Below, in pieces: positions 47,858 through 58,401 of a DNA stretch of 64,000 nucleotides. The stretch spans positions 23,247 through 87,246 of the forward strand of contig NZ_FOJS01000008.1 of assembly GCF_900111865.1 (NCBI RefSeq), given 5' to 3'. The stretch is from Parageobacillus thermantarcticus. Lineage in GTDB: Bacteria; Bacillota; Bacilli; Bacillales; Anoxybacillaceae. Made by a program: the position numbers and the translations under genes. The notes under the pieces were generated by a model. It was not told the origin of the DNA. It did no database searches and saw only the letters and a list, made by a program, of their open reading frames with translations. How positions within the stretch are numbered: position 1 is the stretch's first letter; each line of letters starts with the position of its first letter.

Positions 47858-47874
47858 TGATGACAGTTAGAAAG

Positions 47875-47919
47875 GATAGATGAGAGCTTGTGGACTGCTT
47901 TCATCTATCTTTTTTCTCG
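47875..47919 (+). terminator. Terminator of yqhL
   Basis: GATAGATGAGAGC / GCTTTCATCTATC stem (one G-U pair) and a run of six T. Confidence 0.87.
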
Positions 47920-47992
47920 TTGCCATAAAAGAAAACAGTAGGTACCGCTTTACTTTCTACCAAAGTGAAGAACTTATTATGCAAAATAATAA

Positions 47993-48019
47993 GGTGCCCT
48001 AAAAAACTTTTAGGACACC
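47993..48019 (-). terminator. Terminator of the ROK regulator gene
   Basis: GGTGTCCTAAAA / TTTTAGGGCACC imperfect 12-bp stem, 12 bases after the stop codon at 48031; only a TTATTATTTT tract follows. Confidence 0.65.
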
Positions 48020-48030
48020 CGATTAAACTG

Positions 48031-49224
48031 CTACGAAATGACTTCTAACTCCGAAGGCATCACTACTTTTTCTAATACGGAAGCCACGGCACCAATTGCA
48101 CAACTTTTTTCCAATAACTGCGATGGAATAATGAACGGACCGTTCCCATTTTTCACTAAAATTCTTTTTTCGACTTCGTCCCGTGCCGGCTCCAGCACCC
48201 ATTTACCCGCCTTGCCAATCGTACTGCCGACAATAACGGCTTCCGGGTTATACGAATAAATGATATGTAAAATGCCAATCCCCAGGTAGCGGCCGACCTC
48301 CGCCAATATTTGCGCCATTTGCTTGTCACCACGTTCGGCCAATGTACGCACTTTTTCCACAGAAAATTCTTCTAGCATGGAATGATAATTTTCTTGTTCG
48401 AGCCGGCGTTGGATATACTTTTCTGATGCGTACATCTCCCAACATCCGTTATTGCCGCAGCTGCAGCGAACGCCGTGAATGTCAATGACATGATGACCGA
48501 TTTCGCCGGCAATGCCATCGACCCCACGGTATAACTGGTTGTGAATGATGATCCCGGCGCCGATCCCGATTCCCGCGCTGATATACACAAAATTCGCAAA
48601 CTCTTTGCCGGCGCCAAACCATTTCTCGCCAAGCGCCGCCAGTTTGGCTTCATTTTCAATAATAATCGGATAACTTGGCCATTGTTTTTGAAGAATGGAA
48701 GCAAGAGCAACATGATCCCAATGAAGGTTTGGTGCAAATACGACAATTCCTTCCTCTGTATTCACAATTCCCGGAACGCCAATACCGATGCCCATTATTC
48801 CATACGGAGTAGTCGGCGCCTGATGAATGGCTTCGTGAATCATCGCAATCATTTTTTCAATGATTGTTTCCTGCTTTTCATCAGTGCGGAAATGGCACAT
48901 CCTTTCCCAAATGATCTCGGCGTTTAAGTCAGTTAACACAGCATAAATGTAGTTGACCCCTAACTCTATGCCGATTAATGAGCCAGCCGCTTCGTTAAAG
49001 CGGAGCATGAGCGGCCGGCGTCCGCCAGTGGAAACACCAACTCCGCTTTCGCTGACAAAATGTTCGGAAATTAATTCATCGACTAACGCTGATACCGTCG
49101 CCTTGTTTAAACCAGTGATTTTGGCGATCTCCGCCCGCGAAATATTATTTTTTTCGCGAATCAGCTTTAATACGATCTGTTTATTGATTTTTTTGACAAG
49201 CCCTATATTTCCTGTTCGCACCAT
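48031..49224 (-). CDS. xylR: ROK-family transcriptional repressor (XylR/NagC type)
   Basis: 397 residues: N-terminal winged helix-turn-helix (ISRAEIAKITGLNKATVSALVDELI, about 28-55), then a sugar-kinase-like ROK domain with the zinc-binding signature GHHVIDIHGVRCSCGNNGCWEMYAS (about 240-265). Such repressors sense a sugar. A xylO-like operator sits at 49512-49532 over a promoter reading into this gene, which is why I suggest XylR; no xylose genes are in the window, so the effector is inferred. The start at ATG 49224 has AAAGGA upstream. Confidence 0.8.
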   Translation of the reverse strand: MVRTGNIGLVKKINKQIVLKLIREKNNISRAEIAKITGLNKATVSALVDELISEHFVSESGVGVSTGGRRPLMLRFNEAAGSLIGIELGVNYIYAVLTDLNAEIIWERMCHFRTDEKQETIIEKMIAMIHEAIHQAPTTPYGIMGIGIGVPGIVNTEEGIVVFAPNLHWDHVALASILQKQWPSYPIIIENEAKLAALGEKWFGAGKEFANFVYISAGIGIGAGIIIHNQLYRGVDGIAGEIGHHVIDIHGVRCSCGNNGCWEMYASEKYIQRRLEQENYHSMLEEFSVEKVRTLAERGDKQMAQILAEVGRYLGIGILHIIYSYNPEAVIVGSTIGKAGKWVLEPARDEVEKRILVKNGNGPFIIPSQLLEKSCAIGAVASVLEKVVMPSELEVIS

Positions 49225-49470
49225 ATACGCTCATTCCTTTTCTGCAACATTTTTTCGTATGCCGCGCGAATAGGCGGATGAACCTCTGACCGATATCCAT
49301 CGACAGCGACTATATGAAAACAGTTTATTTCGTGAGCCATGACATATGCAAACGCACGAAGCAACTCTTCGGCGTTTACTTTTTCCTATGATCCGCCGAT
49401 CGCCTACGGCCAAAACGAATTCCACTCCCTATTCAATCGGTGCTACCCAGTCTTTTATTCCTCTATGATG
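49203..49470 (-). pseudogene. Frameshifted remnant of a small gene upstream of the ROK repressor
   Basis: One minus frame reads GIKDWVAPIE, a stop, then GVEFVLAVGDRRIIGKSK; near 49380 the coding character shifts frame to VNAEELLRAFAYVMAHEINCF HIVAVDGYRSEVHPP and IRAAYEKMLQKRNE, ending at a stop at 49203 that overlaps the ROK start. The two parts look like one small protein broken by a frameshift and a nonsense codon. I do not recognise the family. It is the first unit behind the xylO-like promoter. Confidence 0.45.
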
Positions 49471-49511
49471 CGCAAAAATAAAAACGAATCACTGTTTCTA
49501 TTTTAATCACA

Positions 49512-49549
49512 TTAGTTTATATACTAAACTAACATAATTTTTATGTCAA
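49512..49549 (-). promoter_or_regulatory. Sigma-A promoter with xylO-like operator
   Basis: Minus strand TTGACA (49549-49544), 17-base spacer, TAGTAT (49526-49521). Operator TTAGTTTA-N5-TAAACTAA (49512-49532), a perfect 8-bp inverted repeat covering the -10, close to the Bacillus xyl operator half-site TTAGTTTGT. It should be controlled by the ROK repressor it drives. Confidence 0.72.
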
Positions 49550-49650
49550 TAAAAAGAAGACATCTCTTTTGCATTTTTGCAGAGAAAGGAACTTGTCCAT
49601 TCAGATATGAACATTGCTTCTCGAAACAAGTCCGTATTATCCTGTAGTCA

Positions 49651-50376
49651 TTAGTCTAAAAGATATACTTCATCGCCAACATGAATCTCTCCCGTCTGGA
49701 TAACAGAAGCATAAACGCCAAAATAGTTATTTCGATGTTGAACAACCGTTTTTAATAGTGAAGGATCCTTTTCTCCTGTTTCCGGTTCAACGGTAATAAT
49801 CATGCATCTCTCGCAATGTCTTCTTAGCAGAATTTCTACCTCTTGACCAATCTTCAGCCGGCGGCCAAACCATGTTTCCTCAATAAAAGGAATTTTATGA
49901 ATTAATGACAGCAATAAGTTTGGGCGAAACCGCCGATAATCCACCTGTTTTTCCCATATTTCTGCCAACTTTTGCACAGAAGCATCCGTTACGAGTTGAA
50001 TATGTTCTTCTTCAATTGCACCAAGAGGAACGTAATCAGGAGTATAGCGAATGAGGGAAACTTTCCGATTTGCTTTTGTTTCGACTTCTTCTGTCAGTTC
50101 TTTATCACCCCATTGATAGTATGTTCCGTCTGGAGCAATGATTTCTACAGATGGATATTCCTCTAAACTTTCTTCACCGATAAATTTCGCGCGATACTGG
50201 GTCATTTCCGGAAATTGCGTAATCGTTAAAAACTTTCCTGGCCTTGTTTCGTCCAAAAATGCGTGGCTTCGATCGCCGTACAGCCCGTAATTCATCACTC
50301 TCGTTTTTTGCACACTTTCTCCTTGAAATGATTTTACAGGATAACGCATGATTTCCTGTATGTAGCCGATAAGCAT
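49651..50376 (-). CDS. MOSC-domain protein
   Basis: 241 residues from the ATG at 50376 (MLIGYIQEIMRYPVKSF). N-terminal MOSC beta-barrel (about 1-115) and C-terminal MOSC domain with the conserved Cys in HCERCMIITVEPETGEKD. The family handles sulfur or molybdenum cofactor ligands, as in mARC proteins; the substrate here is unknown. An upstream GTG-extended frame has no good ribosome site, while GAAGTGAAAAG precedes this ATG. Single gene. Confidence 0.85.
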   Translation of the reverse strand: MLIGYIQEIMRYPVKSFQGESVQKTRVMNYGLYGDRSHAFLDETRPGKFLTITQFPEMTQYRAKFIGEESLEEYPSVEIIAPDGTYYQWGDKELTEEVETKANRKVSLIRYTPDYVPLGAIEEEHIQLVTDASVQKLAEIWEKQVDYRRFRPNLLLSLIHKIPFIEETWFGRRLKIGQEVEILLRRHCERCMIITVEPETGEKDPSLLKTVVQHRNNYFGVYASVIQTGEIHVGDEVYLLD

Positions 50377-50459
50377 CTTTTCACTTCCTTTACGATTTTT
50401 TTGTCTATCCAAAACAAGCGATCCACTCCGAGCGGAATGAATCGCCTGTGGCGTTCGTT

Positions 50460-51909
<1,450 letters not shown>

Positions 51910-51917
<8 letters not shown>

Positions 51918-53256
51918 GGCAATCCCCCAATTCTTTCACGAACGTGTCGATTTCTTCTTTTGTCCGCAATTCCGTTACCGCAATTAACATATGGTTTTGC
52001 AATTCTGGATAATCGCGGCCGACATCGTAGCCGCCGATGATTCCTTTTTGCAGAAGCTGCTTATTGACTTCCGCTACCGGCTTATGAAGCCGGACAACGA
52101 ATTCGTTGAAAAACGGGCCGGCAAACGGCACGTCAAATCCGTGTTTGATCAATTCATTTTTTGCGTACTGCGCTTTTTGTATATTCATCGTCGCCATTTC
52201 TTTGATGCCTTTTTTGCCGAGCGCCGTCATCGCCACAGATGCGGCGAGCGCGTTCAGCGCTTGGTTCGAGCAAATATTGGATGTCGCTTTATCGCGGCGA
52301 ATATGTTGCTCGCGCGCTTGCAATGTCAGCACAAACCCCCGGCGCCCTTCTTCGTCTGTCGTCTGTCCGACAAGGCGGCCCGGGATTTTCCGCATTAACT
52401 CGGCTTTAACGGCAAAATAGCCGCAATGCGGTCCGCCAAATTGCATCGGAACGCCAAGCGGCTGGACATCGCCGACGACGATATCTGCGGCAAATTTTCC
52501 GGGCGGTGCAAGGATGCCGAGCGCAAGCGGGTTGCTCGCGACAACAAACATGCTTTTGCCGCGATGAGCGACTGGCTCGATGTCTTTTAGCGGTTCGATT
52601 TGTCCGAAAAAGTTTGGATATTGGACGATGACGCAAGCGACCTCATCATCCATTTCTGCCTTTAACGCTTCTAAATCTGTTACGCCATGTTGAAACGGAA
52701 TCTCCACCACATGAAGCTGCTGCCCTTTTGCGTATGTTTTCACGACATCGCGATATTCCGGATGGACGGTTTTCGCTAGCAGCACTTTTTTCTTTTTCGT
52801 ATGCGCCGCGCTTAATAACATCGCTTCCGCCAGCGCCGTACCGCCATCGTACATGGAAGAATTGGCCACATCCATCCCCGTCAGTTCGCAAATCATCGTT
52901 TGAAACTCGAAAATCGCTTGCAATTCGCCTTGCGAGATTTCCGGCTGATACGGGGTATACGCCGTGTAAAATTCCGAACGAGAAATCACATGATCGACAA
53001 TTGCCGGAATATAATGATCGTACACTCCCGCTCCTAAAAAAGACGTATATTTTTTCGCATCCGCGTTTTTCTCGGCAAGCGCGGACAGTTCTTTGAACAG
53101 TTCTGGCTCGGATTTCGCCTTTTTTATGTTATACTCCCCGCGAAACCGTACGCTTTCTGGAATATCGGCAAACAAATCATCAATCGAATCAACGCCAATT
53201 ACTTTCAACATTTCCCGCTTATCTTCTTCTGTCATCGGCAAATAACGATGAGGCAT
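51910..53256 (-). CDS. gcvPA: Glycine decarboxylase P-protein, subunit 1
   Basis: 448 residues, the N-terminal half of P-protein, typified by [37 protein letters not shown] and [15 protein letters not shown]. The ATG at 53256 has GGGGAG seven bases upstream; the ATG two codons earlier is too close to it. Between gcvT and gcvPB in one operon. Confidence 0.96.
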
Positions 53257-53278
53257 GTTCATTCTCCCCTTTCCCCTT

Positions 53279-54373
53279 TTACTTCGCCCGCTTGTAAAAC
53301 GGCGTCGTGACTACTTTTGCTTTTAGCCGTTTGCCGCGGATCTCGATCTCGACTTCCGTATTGACCTCAGTAAATTCCGATTTTATAAGCGCTAAACCGA
53401 TATTTTTCTTTAACGTCGGCGATTGCGTTCCTGTCGTAATAAAGCCAATTTCTTCCCCATTGGCAAATACTTTATAACCGTGGCGCGGAATTCCTTTGTC
53501 CATCATTTCGATGCCGGCCAGTTTTCGCGCTGTTCCCTCTTCTTTTTGTTTTTTCAATACATCTTTTCCGATGAAATCGGCATCTTTGTTCGTTTTCACG
53601 GCAAATCCAAGCCCTGCCTCAATTGGCGTAATATCTTTTGACAACTCTTGGCCGTAAAGCGGCAAGGCCGCTTCAAAACGGAGGGTATCGCGCGCACCGA
53701 GCCCGCATGGAAGCACGCCTTCTTCTTTTCCCGCTTCCAAAATCGCTTCCCAAAGGGCGATCGCATCTTCTGCGCGGCAATAAATTTCAAATCCGTCTTC
53801 CCCGGTATAACCCGTGCGGGAAACAAGCGTTTTGATTCCGTTCATGCTTACCTCATCTTGAAACGAGAAAAATCGGATTGCCGATAACTCCGTATTCGTT
53901 AATTTTTGCAACACTTGTTCTGCAAGCGGCCCTTGCAAAGCAAGTTGGGCAATTTCCTGGGAGATGTTGGCTAGCTCCACATCGCCAACCAAATGTTCAT
54001 TCAGCCATGCAAAATCTTTCTCGATATTGGCGGCGTTGACAACGAGAAGATAATGGCCTTCCGCTTTTTTATAAATTAACAAGTCGTCCACCGTTCCGCC
54101 ATCTTCATAACACATTAGCGTATATTGCGCACGGCCATCTTTTAATTTCGCTACATCGTTCGTCATCATTTTTTGCAGAAACGAAAGGCTGTCGTTTCCT
54201 TTGACGACAAACTCCCCCATATGGGATACGTCAAATAAGCCGGCGCGCGTGCGTACCGCTTCATGTTCTTCTTTAATGCTGGAAAATTGCACAGGGAGCT
54301 CCCAGCCGCCAAAATCGATCGTTTTCGCACCATAACGCTCGTAAACAGCGAATAACGGCGTGCGTTTTAGCAT
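53279..54373 (-). CDS. gcvT: Glycine cleavage T-protein (aminomethyltransferase)
   Basis: 364 residues: [30 protein letters not shown], folate-binding barrel with SHMGEF and [15 protein letters not shown], and the C-terminal barrel domain. It moves the methylene group from aminomethyl-lipoyl-GcvH to tetrahydrofolate and frees ammonia. GGAGG precedes the ATG at 54373. First gene of gcvT-gcvPA-gcvPB, behind the glycine riboswitch. Confidence 0.96.
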   Translation of the reverse strand: MLKRTPLFAVYERYGAKTIDFGGWELPVQFSSIKEEHEAVRTRAGLFDVSHMGEFVVKGNDSLSFLQKMMTNDVAKLKDGRAQYTLMCYEDGGTVDDLLIYKKAEGHYLLVVNAANIEKDFAWLNEHLVGDVELANISQEIAQLALQGPLAEQVLQKLTNTELSAIRFFSFQDEVSMNGIKTLVSRTGYTGEDGFEIYCRAEDAIALWEAILEAGKEEGVLPCGLGARDTLRFEAALPLYGQELSKDITPIEAGLGFAVKTNKDADFIGKDVLKKQKEEGTARKLAGIEMMDKGIPRHGYKVFANGEEIGFITTGTQSPTLKKNIGLALIKSEFTEVNTEVEIEIRGKRLKAKVVTTPFYKRAK

Positions 54374-54404
54374 TGCGTTCCCTCCTAAATTTTTACATAA
54401 ACGC

Positions 54405-54450
54405 AAAAAGGACAGACTCCCCCCTCTCATGATGAGTGAAGGCTCTGTCC
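54405..54450 (-). terminator. Riboswitch-controlled terminator before gcvT
   Basis: GGACAGA / TCTGTCC arms and a TTTTTG tract; the first arm belongs to the closing stem of the second glycine aptamer, so ligand binding and termination compete. This gives an ON switch. Confidence 0.82.
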
Positions 54451-54614
54451 TGGCACCTGAAAGTTTCCCTATTTGACAATAGGTTTCCTCTTTGGTGGTT
54501 CACGGATCGTGAACACTCTCCAGAGCTGCGTCAAACAAGAGTCTTTTTGCCTGAGAGATTCGCGTTTCCGCTTGCTCCTTCGGCGCTACGTGACGTAGTC
54601 TCTCCCCTTGTTCT
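54436..54614 (-). ncRNA. Tandem glycine riboswitch
   Basis: Two adjacent aptamers on the minus strand. Aptamer 1 starts GGGGAGAGAC (from 54610), with GCCGAAGGAGCAA and closing segment AATCTCTCAGGCAAAAAGAC. Aptamer 2 has CTCTGGAGAGTG, ACCACCAAAGAGGAAACC and CTTTCAGGTGCCAGGACAGAG. These are the hallmark gcvT-element sequences. It lies just upstream of gcvT and should switch the operon on when glycine is abundant. Confidence 0.95.
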
Positions 54615-54847
54615 CATCCGCCACGATATATAATTTTCAAGAAAATGGGCACACTATTAAAAAATCGCAAAATAAATTTTAACTTTCTAACTTTATTAAT
54701 ATACTACCATCAAAAAATCGATCACGGCAATAAAAAATAACCGAACTTTTCATCATTATAAAACAATAAATAACGATTATAATACGTATATTTAAAAAAT
54801 ATGTAAATATAATTATTCGTGAAAATGAAAGGGAGGGTATGGAGGCA

Positions 54848-56515
54848 ATGGTCGACATCGAAATGGACGAAACGTGGAAGAAGGAATTTATTGAACGAGT
54901 CGAAAAAGACGGCCCTTGGTCAAGCTGGGAAATGTACGAGTTAGCGCTGGAATCCGCCATGCATTTGAGCATTCCCGAGTTTGACGGTCTGCAGGCGCCA
55001 AAACATTTGCCGCATTTGACCCCGCTTCCGCACCAGCTGGAAGTCGCAAAGCAAGTCATCGAGAACATGAACGGAAAAGCGATTCTCGCTGATGAAGTCG
55101 GGCTTGGCAAAACGATTGAAGCAGGGCTTATTTTAAAAGAATATATGATCCGCGGATTAGTCAAAAAAGCGTTGATTCTCGTCCCTGCCTCACTTGTATC
55201 ACAATGGGTAACGGAGCTAAACGAAAAGTTTTTTATTCCTGCGGTGCAACAGAGAAAAAGCTACGTCTGGGAACAATGCGATGTCGTCGTCTCCTCGATC
55301 GACACGGCCAAAAAAAGCCCGCACCGGGAAATCATTTACAAGCAACAATACGACATGGTCATTATTGATGAAGCGCATAAGCTGAAAAACAATAAAACAA
55401 AAAACTATGAGTTCGTCCAAAATTTAAAAAAGAAATTTTGCTTGCTCTTAACGGCGACACCGATTCAAAACCGGATTGAAGAAATTTTTAACCTTGTTTC
55501 CTTGCTGAAGCCCGGGCATTTAGGAAACGCCGAATATTTTGCAAAAACGTACGGAAAAACGCGCGCGCTCCAAACAAATGAACATTTAAAAGCACTTGTG
55601 AATAAAGTGATGATTCGCAACCGCCGCGTTGATACCGGCATCGAATGGTCGAAGCGCCACGTAAAAACCGTGCTCATCGAATTTACGAAAGAGGAACGGG
55701 AATTGTATGAGGCGGTACAAGCGTTAAAATACGACGGAGCGCTTCTATTTGACAAACCATTTTCGCTTATTACGATGTTGCGGGAAGCATGCAGCAGTCG
55801 TGAAGCGTTATTTGTAACCGTAAAAAATATGCTGGACAAGCACGAAGGAGAAATTCCAGATTCTTTTAGCAAGCTAATGGAAAAAATCAACACTGTTTCT
55901 ACCAATTCAAAGGCGGAAAAAGCGCTGCAGCTCATTCAATCGATTCAGGAAAAAGTGATTATTTTTACTGAATATCGGGCGACCCAGCTGTATTTACAAT
56001 GGTTTTTAAAACAGCACGGCATCACTTCCGTCCCGTTCCGCGGCGGATTTAAACGCGGAAAAAAAGACTGGATGAAAGAGTTGTTTAAAAATCACGCGCA
56101 AGTTTTTATCGCAACAGAAGCGGGAGGAGAAGGAATTAATTTGCAATTTTGCCGCCATGTCATCAACTATGACTTGCCTTGGAACCCGATGCGACTCGAA
56201 CAGCGAATCGGCCGCGTTCATCGTCTCGGGCAGACAAGCGATGTGTACATTTACAATTTCGCTGTAAAAAATACCGTGGAAGAACATATTTTGACGCTGT
56301 TATATGAAAAAATCCGCCTATTTGAACGAGTGATCGGCCAGTTGGACGACATTTTAGCAAAAATGAATTTCGCCAATTTGGAACATTATTTACAAGACGC
56401 GTTTTTGCACTCTCAAAGCGAAGGAGAAATGAAAATTAAAATGGAAAATATTGCCGCGATGATTGAGTTCGCAGACAAGCTTGCCAACGGAGGGGAAACA
56501 TATGCAGCAACATGA
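54848..56515 (+). CDS. yqhH: SNF2/RapA-like helicase YqhH
   Basis: 555 residues from the ATG at 54848 (an ATG three codons earlier is too near the GGGAGGG site). SNF2 ATPase motifs in order: Walker A DEVGLGKTIEAG (I), VPASLVSQW (Ia), IIDEAHKLKN (II), TATPIQNR (III), then VIIFTEYRATQLYL, ATEAGGEGINLQFCRHVINYDLPWNP (V) and QRIGRVHRLGQ (VI). DNA translocase, function unknown in bacilli. Transcribed away from gcvT; yqhG overlaps its end by 14 bases. Confidence 0.9.
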   Translation: MVDIEMDETWKKEFIERVEKDGPWSSWEMYELALESAMHLSIPEFDGLQAPKHLPHLTPLPHQLEVAKQVIENMNGKAILADEVGLGKTIEAGLILKEYMIRGLVKKALILVPASLVSQWVTELNEKFFIPAVQQRKSYVWEQCDVVVSSIDTAKKSPHREIIYKQQYDMVIIDEAHKLKNNKTKNYEFVQNLKKKFCLLLTATPIQNRIEEIFNLVSLLKPGHLGNAEYFAKTYGKTRALQTNEHLKALVNKVMIRNRRVDTGIEWSKRHVKTVLIEFTKEERELYEAVQALKYDGALLFDKPFSLITMLREACSSREALFVTVKNMLDKHEGEIPDSFSKLMEKINTVSTNSKAEKALQLIQSIQEKVIIFTEYRATQLYLQWFLKQHGITSVPFRGGFKRGKKDWMKELFKNHAQVFIATEAGGEGINLQFCRHVINYDLPWNPMRLEQRIGRVHRLGQTSDVYIYNFAVKNTVEEHILTLLYEKIRLFERVIGQLDDILAKMNFANLEHYLQDAFLHSQSEGEMKIKMENIAAMIEFADKLANGGETYAAT

Positions 56516-57293
56516 GATTCAGCGATTTTTAGAACGATATTTCCGCGCCAATGAATGCGACATTCTCGAAACGGATGACGGATATATGAAAGTGCAATTG
56601 TCGGTAGAAATGGATAAAGAATTAATGAACCGCCCATTTTATTGGCATTATATCGAACGGACCGGAGGGGTTCCTGCTCCGATGCAGCTAACGCTTATTA
56701 CAAAGCAAACGGAGAAAACAAACTCTCTAGAAGGGGAACGGTTGCATTTTGGTTCACCGCGATTGCATCAAATTTTCCGTTCTGCGCAAAAACGCGGCAG
56801 CTTCATCCGCTTATATGAAGAATCGTCTTCTTGCGAACAAACGCACATTCCGCTTCATCCTTGGCTCGGATTAAACGTGAAAATCGCCTACCAGTGTGAC
56901 AGAAAGAAAGACCATATATTATCACTCGGCTTGCACCTAATTAGCGGAACGATCATCGAACAATTTCATGACCGATTACAAAAGTTGAAGCTTGTCCCGA
57001 AAATACCTGATTATTGTTTTACGATTTCCCCGCTCATTAAACCGACAAGCGGTATCGGCCGCTTAGAGCGATACATTCAAAGACGCATCTCTCAAGACGA
57101 TCATACATGGGCGGAACAAGCAAAAAAAAGATGGGCGGAAGATTTGGCGCTTCTCGATCATTTTTACGAAGGAATGGAAGAAAAGCCGGAATGTTATTAT
57201 ATTGAAAAAGAAGCGCTCAAAGAGCAATATAAACCGCGAATTATCGTTTCCGTCATTAACGGCGGGCTGTTTTACTTGCATCCCCGTACCTAA
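56502..57293 (+). CDS. yqhG: YqhG family protein
   Basis: 263 residues from the ATG at 56502 (MQQHEIQRFLERYF) behind GGAGGGG. Soluble, no membrane segments, several Trp/Tyr-rich blocks (RPFYWHYIERTGG, HPWLGLNVKIAYQCD). Always found behind yqhH in bacilli, so the two probably act together. Function unknown. Confidence 0.85.
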   Translation: MQQHEIQRFLERYFRANECDILETDDGYMKVQLSVEMDKELMNRPFYWHYIERTGGVPAPMQLTLITKQTEKTNSLEGERLHFGSPRLHQIFRSAQKRGSFIRLYEESSSCEQTHIPLHPWLGLNVKIAYQCDRKKDHILSLGLHLISGTIIEQFHDRLQKLKLVPKIPDYCFTISPLIKPTSGIGRLERYIQRRISQDDHTWAEQAKKRWAEDLALLDHFYEGMEEKPECYYIEKEALKEQYKPRIIVSVINGGLFYLHPRT

Positions 57294-57338
57294 TCTTTTA
57301 TTCCATCTTTTTTGCTAGTTCCGCCATTCTAAAAAGTG

Positions 57339-57367
57339 AGGACGTCCCAAAAGTAATGGGACATCCT
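57339..57367. terminator. Bidirectional hairpin between yqhG and yqzE
   Basis: AGGACGTCCC / GGGACATCCT stem (one mismatch pair) with a nine-base loop; TCACTTTTTAG follows on the minus strand, TCTGTTCT on the plus strand. Confidence 0.65.
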
Positions 57368-57446
57368 TCTGTTCTACCATATATACGCATCAAGCAATGA
57401 AAGGAAACATACATTGTGGTTAAGACAACCTTTTGAGTCATCCTCT

Positions 57447-57626
57447 TTACGAATGCCGCCGAAACAAGAGGCGAACGGAGATAGGAATCAGCCCAAACCA
57501 TCGGTACGCCAGCGGCGGCTTCTCTCGCTTGCGCTGCATCCGTTTTTTAATGCGCTCTTCTTTCGGCATATCCATATAAGTTACGAACTGTTGCGTGAAA
57601 AACTTTACGTAATCGTTTGTCGACAT
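57447..57626 (-). CDS. yqzE: YqzE-family small protein
   Basis: 59 residues starting MSTNDYVKFFTQQFVTYMDM and ending in a basic, Arg-rich tail with a short hydrophobic stretch (YRWFGLIPISVRLLF). This matches YqzE, a small protein encoded next to the comG operon in bacilli and under the same competence control there. GGGAGG lies eight bases before the ATG at 57626. A MITE now sits 15 bases upstream of the ribosome site, between yqzE and the rest of the competence operon. Confidence 0.85.
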   Translation of the reverse strand: MSTNDYVKFFTQQFVTYMDMPKEERIKKRMQRKREKPPLAYRWFGLIPISVRLLFRRHS

Positions 57627-57648
57627 ATATGCCGCCTCCCTTTTCGTT

Positions 57649-57761
57649 GATCAAGTCCTGATATTGTGTAAATTTTCATTTCTTGGTCCAGCGAATTGAC
57701 GTTTTGGAAAAATCAAACTGCTTTTTGTCGCTTCGTTTTACACAAATTCCGGGACTTGATC
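57649..57761. mobile_element. 113-bp MITE with IS256-like ends, copy B
   Basis: Starts GATCAAGTCCTGATATTG and ends with its imperfect inverse (...CCGGGACTTGATC), with inner TGTGTAAA / TTTACACA arms. A perfect 8-bp duplication TTTTCGTT flanks it (57641-57648 and 57762-57769). Same length as copy A at 33598-33710 and readily aligned with it throughout. No coding frame. It separates the aroK remnant from yqzE. Confidence 0.88.
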
Positions 57762-57768
57762 TTTTCGT

Positions 57769-57876
57769 TTAGCTTTTCCATTCTTTTTTTGTTTTAAACG
57801 TTGTTGCGATTTCTTTTGCTATTTTCTCCGCTGTTTGATTTGTGGATTATATATCCCCCTCTCTATAAGGGAGCCA
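57769..57876 (-). pseudogene. aroK: C-terminal remnant of shikimate kinase
   Basis: Minus strand reads WLPYREGDI, a stop codon, then STNQTAEKIAKEIATTF, in one frame. This matches the C-terminal signature of shikimate kinases (R-x-P-x-Y-x-E-x-AD..., TAEEIAxEI), with an in-frame nonsense codon and apparent loss of a few residues. The N-terminal P-loop is not visible in 57877-58011, which holds no gene I can support. A shikimate kinase gene next to comG occurs in some bacilli to my knowledge, which would explain the relic. Confidence 0.5.
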
Positions 57877-58011
57877 TTTTTCTGAAAATCATTTTCATCC
57901 ATCATCTGTCACTTATTGCAACTGCTTTGTTTTCCACCTAATCCAGTTGAATCAATGCGCCGCCCTATCGCTTTTTTAAAGCATAAGATATGTTTCGCAA
58001 TCGCTAGCCGT

Positions 58012-58401
58012 TTACGGCGAATGATTTTCCGTCCACTCGATAATATCAAGTGATGGGAATAAAACGACAAACGTGGCGCTATAGCGGATCCCTTCATCAG
58101 AATGAGCAGTGATCAACGCTTTTATTTTCATTTCATCAATTTTTTCCCATGTATAATTTGCCTTTCCGACCGGATAAACGAAAACACCCTCATCCCTTTG
58201 CAAATCAGGAAAAGCGGCAATCTGATTTTTGACGTCGAAAACGGCCATTTGCATCACCGCATCGACTTCACGAGATTGTTGTTCGTATGCCATTGCTTCC
58301 ATTTCCACCTGATACAATGCGAGCACATGGGATAGCGCCAACAGAAAGAAAAATGACATCATGACTGTGATTGGAAAAATCACGCCGCTTTGATTTCGCA
58401 T
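58012..58401 (-). CDS. comGG: Competence pseudopilus protein ComGG
   Basis: 129 residues from the ATG at 58401 (MRNQSGVIFPITVMMSFFFLL), with AAGGTGG eight bases upstream; an ATG 15 codons earlier is possible. Single N-terminal membrane helix and a soluble tail, as for ComGG, which lacks a prepilin site and supports the transformation pilus. Last comG gene. Confidence 0.85.
   Translation of the reverse strand: MRNQSGVIFPITVMMSFFFLLALSHVLALYQVEMEAMAYEQQSREVDAVMQMAVFDVKNQIAAFPDLQRDEGVFVYPVGKANYTWEKIDEMKIKALITAHSDEGIRYSATFVVLFPSLDIIEWTENHSP

Noticed and set aside
57298..57501. 67-codon minus-strand open frame after yqhG
   Set aside because: It overlaps yqzE in another frame and a terminator hairpin; yqzE is well supported.
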